Shown here: positions 45,854 through 55,363 of the stretch, piece after piece
Layout of the letters: the number at the start of each line of letters is the position of its first letter
Position numbering within the stretch: position 1 is the first letter of the stretch
Assembly: GCA_024742575.1 (NCBI GenBank)
Contig: JANSYF010000011.1
Coordinates: forward strand, 1-64,000
Direction of reading: 5' to 3'
From: Paracoccaceae bacterium
Lineage (GTDB): Bacteria; Pseudomonadota; Alphaproteobacteria; Rhodobacterales; Rhodobacteraceae
Length of the DNA stretch: 64,000 nucleotides
Program-made: the position numbers and the translations under genes
Notes under the pieces: model-generated
What the model was told of the DNA's origin: nothing
Seen by the model: the letters and a program-made list of their open reading frames with translations, nothing else
Database searches by the model: none

Positions 45854-46180
45854 TTATGCAGTTTCCAACAGGGACCGACGCGCCCAAGCGCAAGCCTCGT
45901 CCGGATCGTCAAGTGCAGCATCCGGCAGGGTCCAGTAGGGCATCACAGAAGGCTTTCCGGATTTGCCCTCATACGACCATTGTTGGCAGCCTTCAGTGGC
46001 AAGATCGTCAGCCAATTGTCCGCGCGCTTTGAGAAGCAGTGCGTCCTCTGGGCCGATGATCGCAAAGATCACGCCCTCAGAATAAATTCCAAGGCCTCCG
46101 AACATCTTGCGTGTGGAGATGGCTGGCAGTCCGCGGAACAGATCATGGACAAAAGCGATCTGTTCGTCAGAGACTGCCAC
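45854..46180 (-). CDS. TfoX N-terminal domain protein
   Basis: A 108 aa protein with the TfoX/Sxy N-terminal fold: STRKMFGGLGIYSEGVIFAII. It lacks the C-terminal domain of full Sxy. In other bacteria TfoX proteins promote competence gene expression, but the short form is of unknown role. It starts 3 bp after the SufT gene. Confidence 0.85.
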   Translation of the reverse strand: MAVSDEQIAFVHDLFRGLPAISTRKMFGGLGIYSEGVIFAIIGPEDALLLKARGQLADDLATEGCQQWSYEGKSGKPSVMPYWTLPDAALDDPDEACAWARRSLLETA

Positions 46181-46183
46181 GGC

Positions 46184-46546
46184 TTACATGAAACCAAGTT
46201 CGAGGCGGGCCTCGTCGGACATCATGTCCATGCCCCATGGCGGTTCCCAGGTCAGGTCGACTTCTACCTGTTTGACACCGGGCAGAGGTTCAATCGCTTC
46301 GGCCACCCAGCCGGGCATTTCGCCAGCGACAGGACACCCCGGAGCGGTCAGGGTCATTGTCACGCGAACTTCGTTTTCGTCATTGATGTCTAGCGTGTAG
46401 ACCAGTCCAAGGTCATAGATGTTGACCGGGATTTCGGGGTCATAAACCGAACGGCATGCCTCGACCACCTGATCATACAAAGGATGATCCGTGCTGGAGG
46501 GGGCAATCAGCGGTGCACCTTCGATTTTGGGGCTGGCGTCGTTCAT
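46184..46546 (-). CDS. sufT: SufT/MIP18-family iron-sulfur maturation protein
   Basis: A 120 aa DUF59 protein. The motif DPEIPVNIYDLGLVY and the cysteine in LTAPGCPVAGEMP are family features. SufT helps mature Fe-S proteins, in keeping with the nearby HesB/IscA gene. First gene of a pair with TfoX. Confidence 0.88.
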   Translation of the reverse strand: MNDASPKIEGAPLIAPSSTDHPLYDQVVEACRSVYDPEIPVNIYDLGLVYTLDINDENEVRVTMTLTAPGCPVAGEMPGWVAEAIEPLPGVKQVEVDLTWEPPWGMDMMSDEARLELGFM

Positions 46547-46677
46547 GTCGGTCCTTCCCGTCGGTTCCTGACCAAATATATAGGGAAAGGGGTGAAGGGG
46601 GTAAAGGGGCGGAAATGCACTGTATCATCAAGCGACAACTGATCTGCGATCAGTAGTAGGCAGGACGTGTGGCGGGG

Positions 46678-47364
46678 TCATTGATTTTCAAATTGTGTTC
46701 GTAGCGTCGAGATCACGTTGTTCGCGGATTGGCTTAATCCCCGAATTTCTGTCGCCACGGCCGAGAATCCGCGTCCAGCTTCGCCGACACGGGATGCTTC
46801 GATCGACGCGTTCACTGAAATGATCATGATCATGCGGCTGATTTTTTCCAATTCCGAGATCGACGAGCGAAGCATTTTGGTTTGCTTGCCCGCTTGAGAT
46901 TGGCGGGTCGACACGACATAGTCCAATGCCCTGTTGATCCCTTCAACTATGCTGTTGAGTGTCGCCAAAAGCGTTGTTTTCACGAACTGTGCGAGATCTT
47001 GGATGATTTTATTCAAATGGCTGCCGCCCTTTTCCTTCAAGCGCTGTTGAATCAAACGGGCATTGGTCAAGAACTGAACCAGCGTGTCGTTTTGCGATCT
47101 ACTGACAGCGTCCACTTTTTCCAGAATCCCTTGCACGTTGCCGGGCACTGAAGTTTTTTTCGAACCTGGGGTCACATCAGACGCGATTTTTGAAAATTCG
47201 GTCAGGTCTTGTTCGAGTTCCTCCATTGCTTCGCTACAAGGGTTTTCCTTTGCCCCCTCCAGAAGAAGCGTCACGACAACGCGGTGTGACAGCATTCGCA
47301 TCTTGCCACACCGATTGATCAGGGTGCCAAGGATGGCCTCCTCATTCGTATCATCATTTGCCAT
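46678..47364 (-). CDS. Soluble methyl-accepting-chemotaxis-like signalling protein
   Basis: A 228 aa protein with no membrane helix. Residues near 15-30 (INRCGKMRMLSHRVV) resemble the type IV pili/NarX-like sensing helix; the C-terminus NASIEASRVGEAGRGFSAVA is the conserved MCP hairpin tip. The coiled coil is shorter than in normal MCPs. It lies 29 bp downstream of a globin gene, so it may signal heme-based O2 or NO sensing. Confidence 0.78.
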   Translation of the reverse strand: MANDDTNEEAILGTLINRCGKMRMLSHRVVVTLLLEGAKENPCSEAMEELEQDLTEFSKIASDVTPGSKKTSVPGNVQGILEKVDAVSRSQNDTLVQFLTNARLIQQRLKEKGGSHLNKIIQDLAQFVKTTLLATLNSIVEGINRALDYVVSTRQSQAGKQTKMLRSSISELEKISRMIMIISVNASIEASRVGEAGRGFSAVATEIRGLSQSANNVISTLRTQFENQ

Positions 47365-47393
47365 TGGATCAGTTCGCTGCTTCGGAGTTGAAT

Positions 47394-47825
47394 TTATGCG
47401 TGCGCCGTTGTTTCGACGGCAGCAGCGCCCTCGAGCATGGTCTGAGCGATGATCGTCAATGCATCGTTCCATGCTTGGGTGTGCTCGGGCGTCCAAGCGT
47501 CCCCAACAGCATTTTCCAATCGGTCGACAAGCACTTCGGCAACAACGGCATAATGCGCGGCCTCAGCGCCATATCCTGCGTGTTTTGCGCCAAGCGTGCG
47601 CAGCGGTTCGATCAAAGCCTCGACATTCTCGAGTTTCTGAACTGCGAAATGCAGGGTTGAGGCAAGCATCTTGGATTGGGTTGAAAGGTCGTCTGGAAAC
47701 ATGCTGCGCACGGACGGTGCTTTGGCGAAAAGCGATTGGTAGAAATCCGTGATCAGGTCATCGCGGTGGGATACCGCTGTCGCAAAGGAATCTTGGATAA
47801 GGTGTACTTGGGAGGAGGTTAGCAT
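47394..47825 (-). CDS. Single-domain globin
   Basis: A 143 aa globin resembling the heme domain of flavohemoglobins. The proximal histidine is in LGAKHAGYG; the B10/CD1 aromatic positions fit DFYQSLF and MFPDDL. It lacks reductase domains. It is probably co-transcribed with the MCP-like gene. Confidence 0.85.
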   Translation of the reverse strand: MLTSSQVHLIQDSFATAVSHRDDLITDFYQSLFAKAPSVRSMFPDDLSTQSKMLASTLHFAVQKLENVEALIEPLRTLGAKHAGYGAEAAHYAVVAEVLVDRLENAVGDAWTPEHTQAWNDALTIIAQTMLEGAAAVETTAHA

Positions 47826-47934
47826 GATTGGTCCTAGCTTGCTTGTGTCCCTTCCCCCAACGGTCGAATTTGCAAAACTTTAAGCCAAAAATTGAAAGCA
47901 CTGGACGTCGTGTCGCACACCCTTGTCCGCGCGC

Positions 47935-49377
47935 CTATTTTTTTGGGTCCGATTTCTTGCGCCGCGGTACCGGGGTTGGGCGGACCTTTTCTTCGATTGC
48001 ATCATACAGCAGTGCCGCAATGTTCTTGCCACTGGCAGTTTCAATTCCTTCCAAACCCGGTGAGGAATTCACCTCGAGAACTTTTGGTCCAGCGTTTGAG
48101 CGCAACAAATCAACGCCAGCAAGCCCAAGTCCGAACACGCGTGCAGCGCGCGCGGCGGTGTCGCGTTCTTCCTTGGTGATGCGCACTTTCTGCGCTGTAC
48201 CGCCACGATGCAGGTTTGAGCGGAAATCGCCTTCTGACCCGGTGCGTTTCATGGCCGCCACCACTTTGCCGTTCACCACAAGACAGCGGATGTCTTCGCC
48301 TGCGGCCTCTTTCACGAAATCCTGAACGAGGAAGTTGGCTTTTAAACCTCTGAAAGCGTCGATCACCGACTCGGCGGCTTTCTTGGTTTCAGCCAGGACT
48401 ACCCCTTTTCCTTGGGTCGACTCCAATAGTTTGACGATCAGTGGCGCCGTCCCAACAAGCCCTATGAGGTTGGAGGTGTCCTTGGGGGAGTTGGCAAAGG
48501 CCGTCGGTGGCATGCCTATGCGGTGGCGGGCTAGGATTTGATGAGCATGCAGTTTGTCGCGGCTAGACGTGATGCCGGTGCTGCCATTCACAACGTAGGT
48601 GCCAATGGATTCGAACTGGCGGACAATGGCGGTGCCATAGGGGGTGATTGACGCGCCGATGCGCGGGATGATCGCGTCATAACGGGGCAGGCGTTTGCCG
48701 TCATAATAGACTTCGGGTGCCATCGCGTTGATCGCCATGTAGCAGCGGGTGGTGTCGATCACCTCGACCGAGTGACCGCGTTTTTCACCTTCTTCGACCA
48801 AGCGGTTGGTGGAATAGTTGCTTTCCCGGCTTAGCACGGCGACGCGCAGCGCCCGGTTCGGGGCGATGCTGCGCACTTTGGGGGTATGGTAGACATCAAA
48901 ATCAAGTTCCGGCTGGTGGAAGCGTTCGCTGGGTACGATGTTAACGTGATCCTTAAGCGCCTGACGGCCCAGTAGCATTCGGTTGCTCATGGTGCCCCGG
49001 TCGGTCAGCGTGATTTCGATATCCCAAGAATACCCGCCAACACTAAGCTTTGATGCGATGACGTAGCGGCTTTCCGTCTCGCCATTGGACGACGTCACAT
49101 CGCGGCGATCCACAATCGGAGCAGAGCAGGGGATCATCAGGTCTTCGCGGCCCGGGATAGGATGCACCGCAAAGCGCACGCGGGGTTTGCTGGCCGACCC
49201 GAACACTTCAATATCAGCAGCATGCAGCGCGGATGTGCGCGCGCCTGTGTCCACCTTGGCCCGGATCGCCGGAAGGCCAAGATCAGGCAGGCTGACCCAT
49301 TCCTCCCATCCGAAGGTGAGCAAAGCGTCTGGGCCCGGGCCCTTGGGCGCGGGATCTTGCGATGGGGTGTCAGACAT
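47935..49377 (-). CDS. RimB-RimK fusion: Zn-protease-like domain and ATP-grasp ligase
   Basis: A 480 aa two-domain protein. Residues about 20-165 match the RimB/ATP-dependent zinc protease family ([17 protein letters not shown] and [11 protein letters not shown]). The rest is a RimK ATP-grasp ligase ([47 protein letters not shown]). RimK adds glutamate to ribosomal protein S6, and RimB and RimC modulate it; here two partners are fused. The start at 49377 is preferred; it is divergent from tgt. Confidence 0.85.
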   Translation of the reverse strand: MSDTPSQDPAPKGPGPDALLTFGWEEWVSLPDLGLPAIRAKVDTGARTSALHAADIEVFGSASKPRVRFAVHPIPGREDLMIPCSAPIVDRRDVTSSNGETESRYVIASKLSVGGYSWDIEITLTDRGTMSNRMLLGRQALKDHVNIVPSERFHQPELDFDVYHTPKVRSIAPNRALRVAVLSRESNYSTNRLVEEGEKRGHSVEVIDTTRCYMAINAMAPEVYYDGKRLPRYDAIIPRIGASITPYGTAIVRQFESIGTYVVNGSTGITSSRDKLHAHQILARHRIGMPPTAFANSPKDTSNLIGLVGTAPLIVKLLESTQGKGVVLAETKKAAESVIDAFRGLKANFLVQDFVKEAAGEDIRCLVVNGKVVAAMKRTGSEGDFRSNLHRGGTAQKVRITKEERDTAARAARVFGLGLAGVDLLRSNAGPKVLEVNSSPGLEGIETASGKNIAALLYDAIEEKVRPTPVPRRKKSDPKK

Positions 49378-49448
49378 GGGAATCGCGCCTCCTTGGCAAT
49401 GTGTGTGATTTGGCGCACAAGGGCGCCCTCTGCAAGTAAGGCTGAACC

Positions 49449-50579
49449 ATGACAGTTTCTTCTTCCTTTGCCCTGCACGCCACCGATGGATCGGCACGGA
49501 CCGGGGCCATTACGACACCGCGTGGAACGATCCGCACGCCGGCCTTCATGCCTGTTGGCACGGCGGCGACGGTCAAGGCGATGATGCCCGAAAGTGTGGC
49601 TGCCACAGGGGCGGATATCTTGCTGGGCAACACCTATCACTTGATGCTGCGCCCCACAGCCGAACGCATTGACCGCTTGGGCGGGCTGCACCGGTTCATG
49701 AACTGGGACAAACCGATCCTAACGGATTCTGGCGGATTTCAGGTCATGAGCCTTGCTGATCTGCGCAAGCTGACAGAGAAAGGCGTGACATTCAAATCGC
49801 ATATCGACGGGTCAAAGCACGAACTGACGCCGGAGAGGTCGATGGAAATCCAGCGCCTGTTGGGGTCCGACATCGTGATGTGTTTCGATGAATGCCCCGC
49901 GTTGCCTGCCAACCGAGATCGGATCGCAGAGTCGATGCGCCTTTCGATGCGCTGGGCGGAGCGGTCGAAAGACGCCTTTGGTGATCGTCCCGGACACATG
50001 CTGTTCGGCATTCAGCAGGGTGGATTGGAGCAGGATTTCCGCGAGGAATCGGCGGAGGCTTTGAAGGCCGTCGGATTTGACGGCTATGCCATCGGTGGCT
50101 TGGCCGTGGGCGAGGGGCAGGAGGCCATGTTCGGCTGTCTGGACTTTGCACCAAGCCAATTGCCCGAGGATCGTCCGCGTTACCTGATGGGTGTCGGCAA
50201 ACCCGACGATATTGTCGGCGCGGTTAAGCGGGGTGTTGACATGATGGACTGTGTGCTTCCGTCACGGTCTGGTCGGACGGGACAGGCATGGACGCGGCGC
50301 GGGCAGGTCAACATCAAGAACGCGCGGCATCAGGATGATCCGCGCCCGTTGGATGAGGATTGCACCTGTCCCGCCTGCCGGAACTACAGTCGCGCCTATC
50401 TGCACCACGTGTTCCGCGCGCAGGAAATGATCTCGGGGATGCTGCTGACGTGGCACAACCTGCACTATTACCAGGAATTGATGCAGGGCATGCGGGATGC
50501 CATCACTGAGGGCCGTTTTGCCACCTTCGAGGTGCAGTTTCACGCTCAGCGGGCTGAGGGCGACATCGAACCACTTTGA
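49449..50579 (+). CDS. tgt: Queuine tRNA-ribosyltransferase
   Basis: Exchanges guanine 34 of certain tRNAs for a queuosine precursor. The 376 aa TIM barrel has [12 protein letters not shown] (catalytic Asp), the [12 protein letters not shown] loop, [10 protein letters not shown] and the zinc site [16 protein letters not shown]. Full length. Divergent from the rimK fusion. Confidence 0.95.
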   Translation: MTVSSSFALHATDGSARTGAITTPRGTIRTPAFMPVGTAATVKAMMPESVAATGADILLGNTYHLMLRPTAERIDRLGGLHRFMNWDKPILTDSGGFQVMSLADLRKLTEKGVTFKSHIDGSKHELTPERSMEIQRLLGSDIVMCFDECPALPANRDRIAESMRLSMRWAERSKDAFGDRPGHMLFGIQQGGLEQDFREESAEALKAVGFDGYAIGGLAVGEGQEAMFGCLDFAPSQLPEDRPRYLMGVGKPDDIVGAVKRGVDMMDCVLPSRSGRTGQAWTRRGQVNIKNARHQDDPRPLDEDCTCPACRNYSRAYLHHVFRAQEMISGMLLTWHNLHYYQELMQGMRDAITEGRFATFEVQFHAQRAEGDIEPL

Positions 50580-50652
50580 ACAGGTCTGCGTTAAAACACG
50601 CCTTGGTGCCACCGTTACGTATTCTCAGGGGAATATGTGTTCAGGAGGTTCT

Positions 50653-51081
50653 ATGAATGTAGAGACGGTGGACGAGGGAGAGATCCAAAGTTGGACACCC
50701 GACGAAGTTGCGGGTGCATTCTTTCGCGGCGAGATTGTTCTGATCGATGTGCGCACCCCGCAGGAATATGTGTTCGAGCATATTGCCGGGGCGCTGTTGT
50801 TGCCGATGCCCTATTTCAAGGCGCAATACCTACCTTTGCAGGCCGAAAAGCAGTTGGTTCTGTACTGTGGCGAAGGGTTGCGGTCAGAGCATTGCACGCG
50901 GGTCATGCTGGCTGGTGGGTCAGGAATTTCCGCCCAGTTGGAGGGTGGGTTCAAGGCGTGGCGCGAAGCCGATAAACCCTATATCGGGACCAACACGATG
51001 ATTGGCACGCCGCAGCTGATGGGGGGCAAGGTGGCGGACCAACTTGAACTGCCGGCTCCGCTAATGGAACGCGTGGAGTAA
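50653..51081 (+). CDS. Rhodanese-like protein
   Basis: A 142 aa protein with a single rhodanese domain: VLIDVRTPQEYVFEHIAGA and the active-site loop VLYCGEGLRS with its cysteine. The ATG at 50653 follows AGGAGG. Sulfur carrier or transferase role likely; partner unknown. Confidence 0.88.
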   Translation: MNVETVDEGEIQSWTPDEVAGAFFRGEIVLIDVRTPQEYVFEHIAGALLLPMPYFKAQYLPLQAEKQLVLYCGEGLRSEHCTRVMLAGGSGISAQLEGGFKAWREADKPYIGTNTMIGTPQLMGGKVADQLELPAPLMERVE

Positions 51082-51157
51082 TCGTCGCACCGTTTCACTC
51101 TTCCTCACATCCGAATCTTCGAATATAATTGCCACATCGCATGCAGGGGGTTCCAAG

Positions 51158-51712
51158 ATGCTGAGACGATTGACTTTGGCTTTGGTCGCGGCTTTTGCGG
51201 TGGCCAACCCGATAGCAGCGCAGATGAACGGCCATGGCCACATGCACGGGGCCGATGGCGCAGGCCATGACATGGTCAACATGCCGGGCTTGCAGGGTGA
51301 AAACGCCAGCGCTGAAGAAAGCGCTGAACTGGCGATCATGTTCCAACGATTCCAGACCATGAGCCGCGAGGTCGAAAACCTGCCCAACGGGATTCGCACC
51401 GTCACGCGGTCCACCGATCCCGAGGTGATGGATGCGCTGGTCAGCCATACGGTTGGAATGATCGACCGCGTGGGTCAGATGAACGATCCCAAGATCTTCA
51501 TTCAAAGCCCGACGCTGGATATCTTCTTTGTGAGCGGGGATCGTATCTTGTCCGAGGTTGATGTGACCGATGAGGGCGTCATTGTGATCCAAACCTCAGA
51601 AGACCCAGAGGTGGTGGCCGCCTTGCACACACATGCTGCGGAGGTCACGGCGATGGTAGAGCAAGGCATGCATGCAGTGCATCAGATGATGATGCGACGC
51701 GTCGCCAACTAA
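51158..51712 (+). CDS. Hypothetical periplasmic His/Met-rich protein
   Basis: A 184 aa protein with a Sec signal (LTLALVAAFAVANPIAAQ, residues about 5-22) and a His/Met-rich start of the mature part (NGHGHMHGADGAGHDMVNM) that could bind copper or zinc. The C-terminal part has more His and Met (HTHAAEVTAMVEQGMHAVHQ). I do not recognise the family. TATAAT at 51124-51129 could be its -10 box, but the -35 is poor. Confidence 0.75.
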   Translation: MLRRLTLALVAAFAVANPIAAQMNGHGHMHGADGAGHDMVNMPGLQGENASAEESAELAIMFQRFQTMSREVENLPNGIRTVTRSTDPEVMDALVSHTVGMIDRVGQMNDPKIFIQSPTLDIFFVSGDRILSEVDVTDEGVIVIQTSEDPEVVAALHTHAAEVTAMVEQGMHAVHQMMMRRVAN

Positions 51713-51825
51713 GCGTTTGCGTTCACGCACCAAGCTTGCCGTGTCCAGTATCATGTTGTCCTTGCGACCCAAGGCAGCATGGGGCAATGCTGCCCAATCG
51801 CCCGTATCGGGCTTAGGAGCACATC

Positions 51826-51981
51826 ATGGACTACGGTAAATCGGGCGCCCCCAAATCAGCCAAAGGCGCGCCGAAATTCAACCCACACAAGACCCCACCG
51901 AAGGGCACGGCCCAGTCAGAGTCAAAAGCGGCTTTGCTTGAACGGATGAAGGCGGCTGCAACGAAGAAAACCACTGACTGA
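51826..51981 (+). CDS. Small basic protein (51 aa)
   Basis: Starts MDYGKSGAPKSAKG after TAGGAG with good spacing; rich in Lys, Pro and Ala; ends in an Ala/Lys/Thr tail. Small basic proteins with the same opening are common in Rhodobacterales as I recall them. Function unknown. About 220 bp with several short inverted repeats (for example GGTGGG-CAGA-CCCACC near 52110) separate it from lon. Confidence 0.65.
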   Translation: MDYGKSGAPKSAKGAPKFNPHKTPPKGTAQSESKAALLERMKAAATKKTTD

Positions 51982-52203
51982 CTGCGTTGTGGCATCGGTT
52001 TTGCAGGCTTGCCGCAAGGTCAGTGTTAACGCTTGAAGTAAAAGCCACCTTGCAGGCTCCGACCATCAGGATATGGTGGTCTTAGCCGGAGCAAGGTTGA
52101 AACCTTGGGTGGGCAGACCCACCTTTAAGCTCCATGACCGGAGATGGTCAGTGCTGCCGCCGAGCGGGGCCGGTGCCATCTTGCCAATGATAAGGATACG
52201 AGC

Positions 52204-54609
52204 ATGCAAGAGCCTCTTAACGCCTCCTACCCAGTGCTGCCGCTGCGGGACATCGTGGTGTTCCCGCACATGATCGTCCCGCTGTTCGTGGGCCGTGACA
52301 AGTCGGTGCGCGCACTTGAGGAAGTGATGGCGGATGACAAGCAAATCCTGCTTGCCAGCCAAATGGACCCGTCCGAAGACGACCCGCAAACTGATGGAAT
52401 TTACCGGGCTGGTGTGTTGGCGAATGTGCTGCAACTGCTCAAACTGCCGGATGGTACAGTAAAAGTTCTGGTCGAAGGTCAGACGCGTGTGCGCATCACG
52501 GAATACCTTGAAAACGATAACTTCTTCGAGGCGCGGGCAGAATACCTGACCGAGATGCCGGGCGATCCCGCTGCGATTGCTGCGCTCGTCCGGACCGTGG
52601 GCGAAGAATTCGAACGCTATGCCAAGGTCAAGAAAAACATCCCCGAAGAGGCGCTGGGCGCTGTGTCGGAAGCGGACGCGCCTGCCAAATTGGCAGACCT
52701 TGTCGCAGGGCACCTTGGGATCGAAGTTGACCAAAAGCAGGAGCTTTTGGAAACGCTGTCAGTCAGCGAACGCCTTGAAAAGGTCTACGGTCTGATGCAG
52801 GGCGAAATGTCGGTTCTGCAGGTCGAAAAGAAGATCAAGACGCGCGTCAAATCCCAGATGGAGCGGACGCAGCGTGAATACTATCTGAATGAGCAAATGA
52901 AGGCCATTCAGAAGGAACTTGGCGACGGCGAGGACGGCCAGAACGAGGTTGCCGAACTGGAAGCCAAGGTCGGCGCGACCAAGCTGTCCAAGGAAGCGCG
53001 CGAAAAGGCTGACGCCGAGATCAAGAAGCTCAAGAACATGAGCCCGATGAGCGCCGAAGCGACCGTCGTGCGCAACTACCTTGACTGGATGCTGTCCATC
53101 CCGTGGGGCGTGAAGTCGCGCGTGAAGAAGGATCTTGGCAATGCCGAAAAGATCCTTGATGCGGACCACTTTGGTCTTGAGAAGGTCAAAGAACGCATCG
53201 TCGAATACCTCGCGGTGCAGCAACGCTCCAAAAAGCTGAAAGGCCCGATCATGTGCCTTGTCGGCCCTCCGGGTGTTGGTAAGACGTCGCTTGGTAAATC
53301 CGTTGCCAAGGCCACAGGGCGCGAGTTCATTCGCATCTCATTGGGTGGCGTGCGGGACGAATCCGAGATCCGAGGACACCGCCGGACCTATATCGGGTCC
53401 ATGCCGGGCAAGATTATTCAGGCGCTGAAAAAGGCGAAGACGACGAACCCGCTGATCCTTCTCGATGAGATCGACAAGATGGGTCAGGATTTCCGGGGTG
53501 ATCCGGCGTCGGCCATGCTGGAAGTGCTTGATCCAGAACAGAATGGCACCTTCGTGGATCATTACCTTGAGGTGGAATACGACCTGTCGAACGTGATGTT
53601 CCTGACAACAGCGAACTCTTATAACATGCCGGGTCCGCTTTTGGACCGGATGGAGATCATTCCTCTCGCTGGCTACACCGAGGACGAAAAGGCCGAGATT
53701 GCCAAACGTCACCTGACGTCGAAGCAGGTCAAGAACCATGGCCTTAAGAAAGGCGAGTTCGAACTGACGGACGAGGCACTGACAGACATGATCCGCTACT
53801 ACACCCGTGAAGCCGGTGTGCGGAACCTTGAGCGTGAGATTTCCAAACTCGCGCGGAAAGCAGTGACCAAGATCGTCAAGAAGGAACAGGAAAAGGTGGT
53901 TGTGTCTTCCGACAACCTTGACGACTTCCTTGGGGTTCGGAAATACCGTTACGGCTTGGCTGAAGACGAGAACCAGGTCGGTGTTGTAACCGGGTTGGCC
54001 TATACGTCGGTTGGCGGTGATCTGCTGCATATCGAGGCGCTCAAACTGCCGGGCAAGGGGCGGATGAAGACCACCGGTAAACTGGGCGATGTGATGAAAG
54101 AGTCGATTGACGCTGCGGCCAGCTATGTTCGGTCGATTGCGCCCGAGATCGGGGTCAAACCGCCAAAGTTTGATCAGATGGATATCCACGTGCACGTGCC
54201 CGATGGCGCGACGCCCAAGGATGGTCCTTCTGCTGGTTTGGCCATGGTGACGTCTATTGTGTCGGTTCTGACAGGTATTCCGGTGCGCCGTGACATCGCC
54301 ATGACAGGTGAGGTTTCGTTGCGTGGTAATGCTATGCCCATCGGTGGCCTGAAAGAGAAACTGCTTGCCGCTTTGCGGGGAGGGATCAAAACGGTGTTGA
54401 TTCCTCAGGAAAACGAGAAAGACTTGGTCGAGCTGCCGGACAATGTGAAGAATGGACTCGAGATCATTCCTGTTGAGCACGTATCCGATGTTCTGAAGTT
54501 GGCACTGGTTTCTAAACCAGAGCCAATCGAATGGGACGAAGCTGCTGAAGAGGCGGCCGCGCAGGCGATGAGCAAGGACAATGGCGGCGCGTCAGCAATC
54601 GCACACTGA
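52204..54609 (+). CDS. lon: ATP-dependent protease Lon
   Basis: Hexameric AAA+ serine protease that degrades misfolded and regulatory proteins. The 801 aa protein has an N-terminal substrate domain (YPVLPLRDIVVFPHMIVPLF), Walker A GPPGVGKTSLGKS (residue about 355), Walker B LLDEIDKM, and the catalytic serine in PKDGPSAGLAM near residue 677. The ATG at 52204 has AAGGA upstream. Followed by a clear terminator. Confidence 0.96.
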   Translation: MQEPLNASYPVLPLRDIVVFPHMIVPLFVGRDKSVRALEEVMADDKQILLASQMDPSEDDPQTDGIYRAGVLANVLQLLKLPDGTVKVLVEGQTRVRITEYLENDNFFEARAEYLTEMPGDPAAIAALVRTVGEEFERYAKVKKNIPEEALGAVSEADAPAKLADLVAGHLGIEVDQKQELLETLSVSERLEKVYGLMQGEMSVLQVEKKIKTRVKSQMERTQREYYLNEQMKAIQKELGDGEDGQNEVAELEAKVGATKLSKEAREKADAEIKKLKNMSPMSAEATVVRNYLDWMLSIPWGVKSRVKKDLGNAEKILDADHFGLEKVKERIVEYLAVQQRSKKLKGPIMCLVGPPGVGKTSLGKSVAKATGREFIRISLGGVRDESEIRGHRRTYIGSMPGKIIQALKKAKTTNPLILLDEIDKMGQDFRGDPASAMLEVLDPEQNGTFVDHYLEVEYDLSNVMFLTTANSYNMPGPLLDRMEIIPLAGYTEDEKAEIAKRHLTSKQVKNHGLKKGEFELTDEALTDMIRYYTREAGVRNLEREISKLARKAVTKIVKKEQEKVVVSSDNLDDFLGVRKYRYGLAEDENQVGVVTGLAYTSVGGDLLHIEALKLPGKGRMKTTGKLGDVMKESIDAAASYVRSIAPEIGVKPPKFDQMDIHVHVPDGATPKDGPSAGLAMVTSIVSVLTGIPVRRDIAMTGEVSLRGNAMPIGGLKEKLLAALRGGIKTVLIPQENEKDLVELPDNVKNGLEIIPVEHVSDVLKLALVSKPEPIEWDEAAEEAAAQAMSKDNGGASAIAH

Positions 54610-54633
54610 TTGATCTGAAACGTAGCACCTTTG

Positions 54634-54666
54634 CGCCGTCCCTTAAGGGGGCGGCGTTTTTCGTTT
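54634..54666 (+). terminator. Intrinsic terminator of lon
   Basis: CGCCGTCCC (54634-54642), TTAA, GGG plus GGCGGCG (54647-54656, one bulged G), followed by TTTTT and CGTTT. Confidence 0.88.
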
Positions 54667-54800
54667 CAGCAGGCGAAAACTGGGGTGGAAAGCCTATTTT
54701 GTGGCGCCTTTTGATCAAAGCACTGGATAAAGTGGCCGTTCTTGGTATGCTGAGGTCTGAATTCGCCAATAAAAATCAGAGCAGACAAAGGATGAATACG

Positions 54801-55196
54801 ATGGCGACGACCAAGAAAACCACAACGCCCGCCCGGACAACCAAGGCGTCAACAACCGCAACAAAGGCCGCAGCGCAAGCGCCTGAGCCTGAAGTGGTCG
54901 TGAACGAAACACCCAAGATCACTGGCCCGGAATTGAAGAAAAGAGAACTGATCGACACGGTTGTGGCGCGCAGCGGTGTTAAAAAGCGTGATGCGAAACC
55001 CGTTGTTGAGGCAATGCTGGCAGTTCTTGGTGAAACGATTGCTGACGGGCGAGAAATGAACCTCGCGCCGATGGGAAAACTCAAGATCACACGCATGAAG
55101 AAAACAACAAAAGCGCACATCATCACGACACGCCTGCGCCGGACAGAGCCACAGACAGCTGAAGCGCCTGACCCTCTTGCACAGGCTGCCGAGTGA
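54801..55196 (+). CDS. HU-family DNA-binding protein with N-terminal extension
   Basis: A 131 aa histone-like protein. Residues 1 to about 40 are an Ala/Thr/Lys/Pro-rich tail; the rest matches HU/IHF (LKKRELIDTVVARSG, NLAPMGKLKITRM). The ATG at 54801 has AAAGGA 8 bases upstream; ATG 54792 is in frame. Nucleoid role likely. The last chromosomal gene before the tRNA. Confidence 0.88.
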   Translation: MATTKKTTTPARTTKASTTATKAAAQAPEPEVVVNETPKITGPELKKRELIDTVVARSGVKKRDAKPVVEAMLAVLGETIADGREMNLAPMGKLKITRMKKTTKAHIITTRLRRTEPQTAEAPDPLAQAAE

Positions 55197-55215
55197 CGGT
55201 AAGACGCCTGCCAAT

Positions 55216-55290
55216 GGGTGATTAGCTCAGTGGTAGAGCGCTTCGTTCACATCGAAGATGTCAGGAGTTCGAATCTCTTATCACCCACCA
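55216..55290 (+). tRNA. tRNA-Val (CAC anticodon)
   Basis: Cloverleaf read by eye: acceptor GGGTGAT/ATCACCC, D arm GCTC/GAGC, anticodon stem CTTCG/CGAAG with loop TTCACAT (anticodon CAC, valine GTG), T arm AGGAG/CTCTT, discriminator A and encoded CCA (55288-55290). It is intact and is the probable attachment site of the island that follows. Confidence 0.95.
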
Positions 55291-55363
55291 CCTCTCCTCA
55301 TTGCCCTTTTTTCTATAATAACATAGGGTTTGAGCTACTCAGAATAGCAATCGGGGGAGTATT

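Noticed and set aside
52022-52203. Heat-shock (RpoH) promoter upstream of lon
   Set aside because: CTTGAA is present at 52032-52037 but no matching -10 box lies at the right distance.
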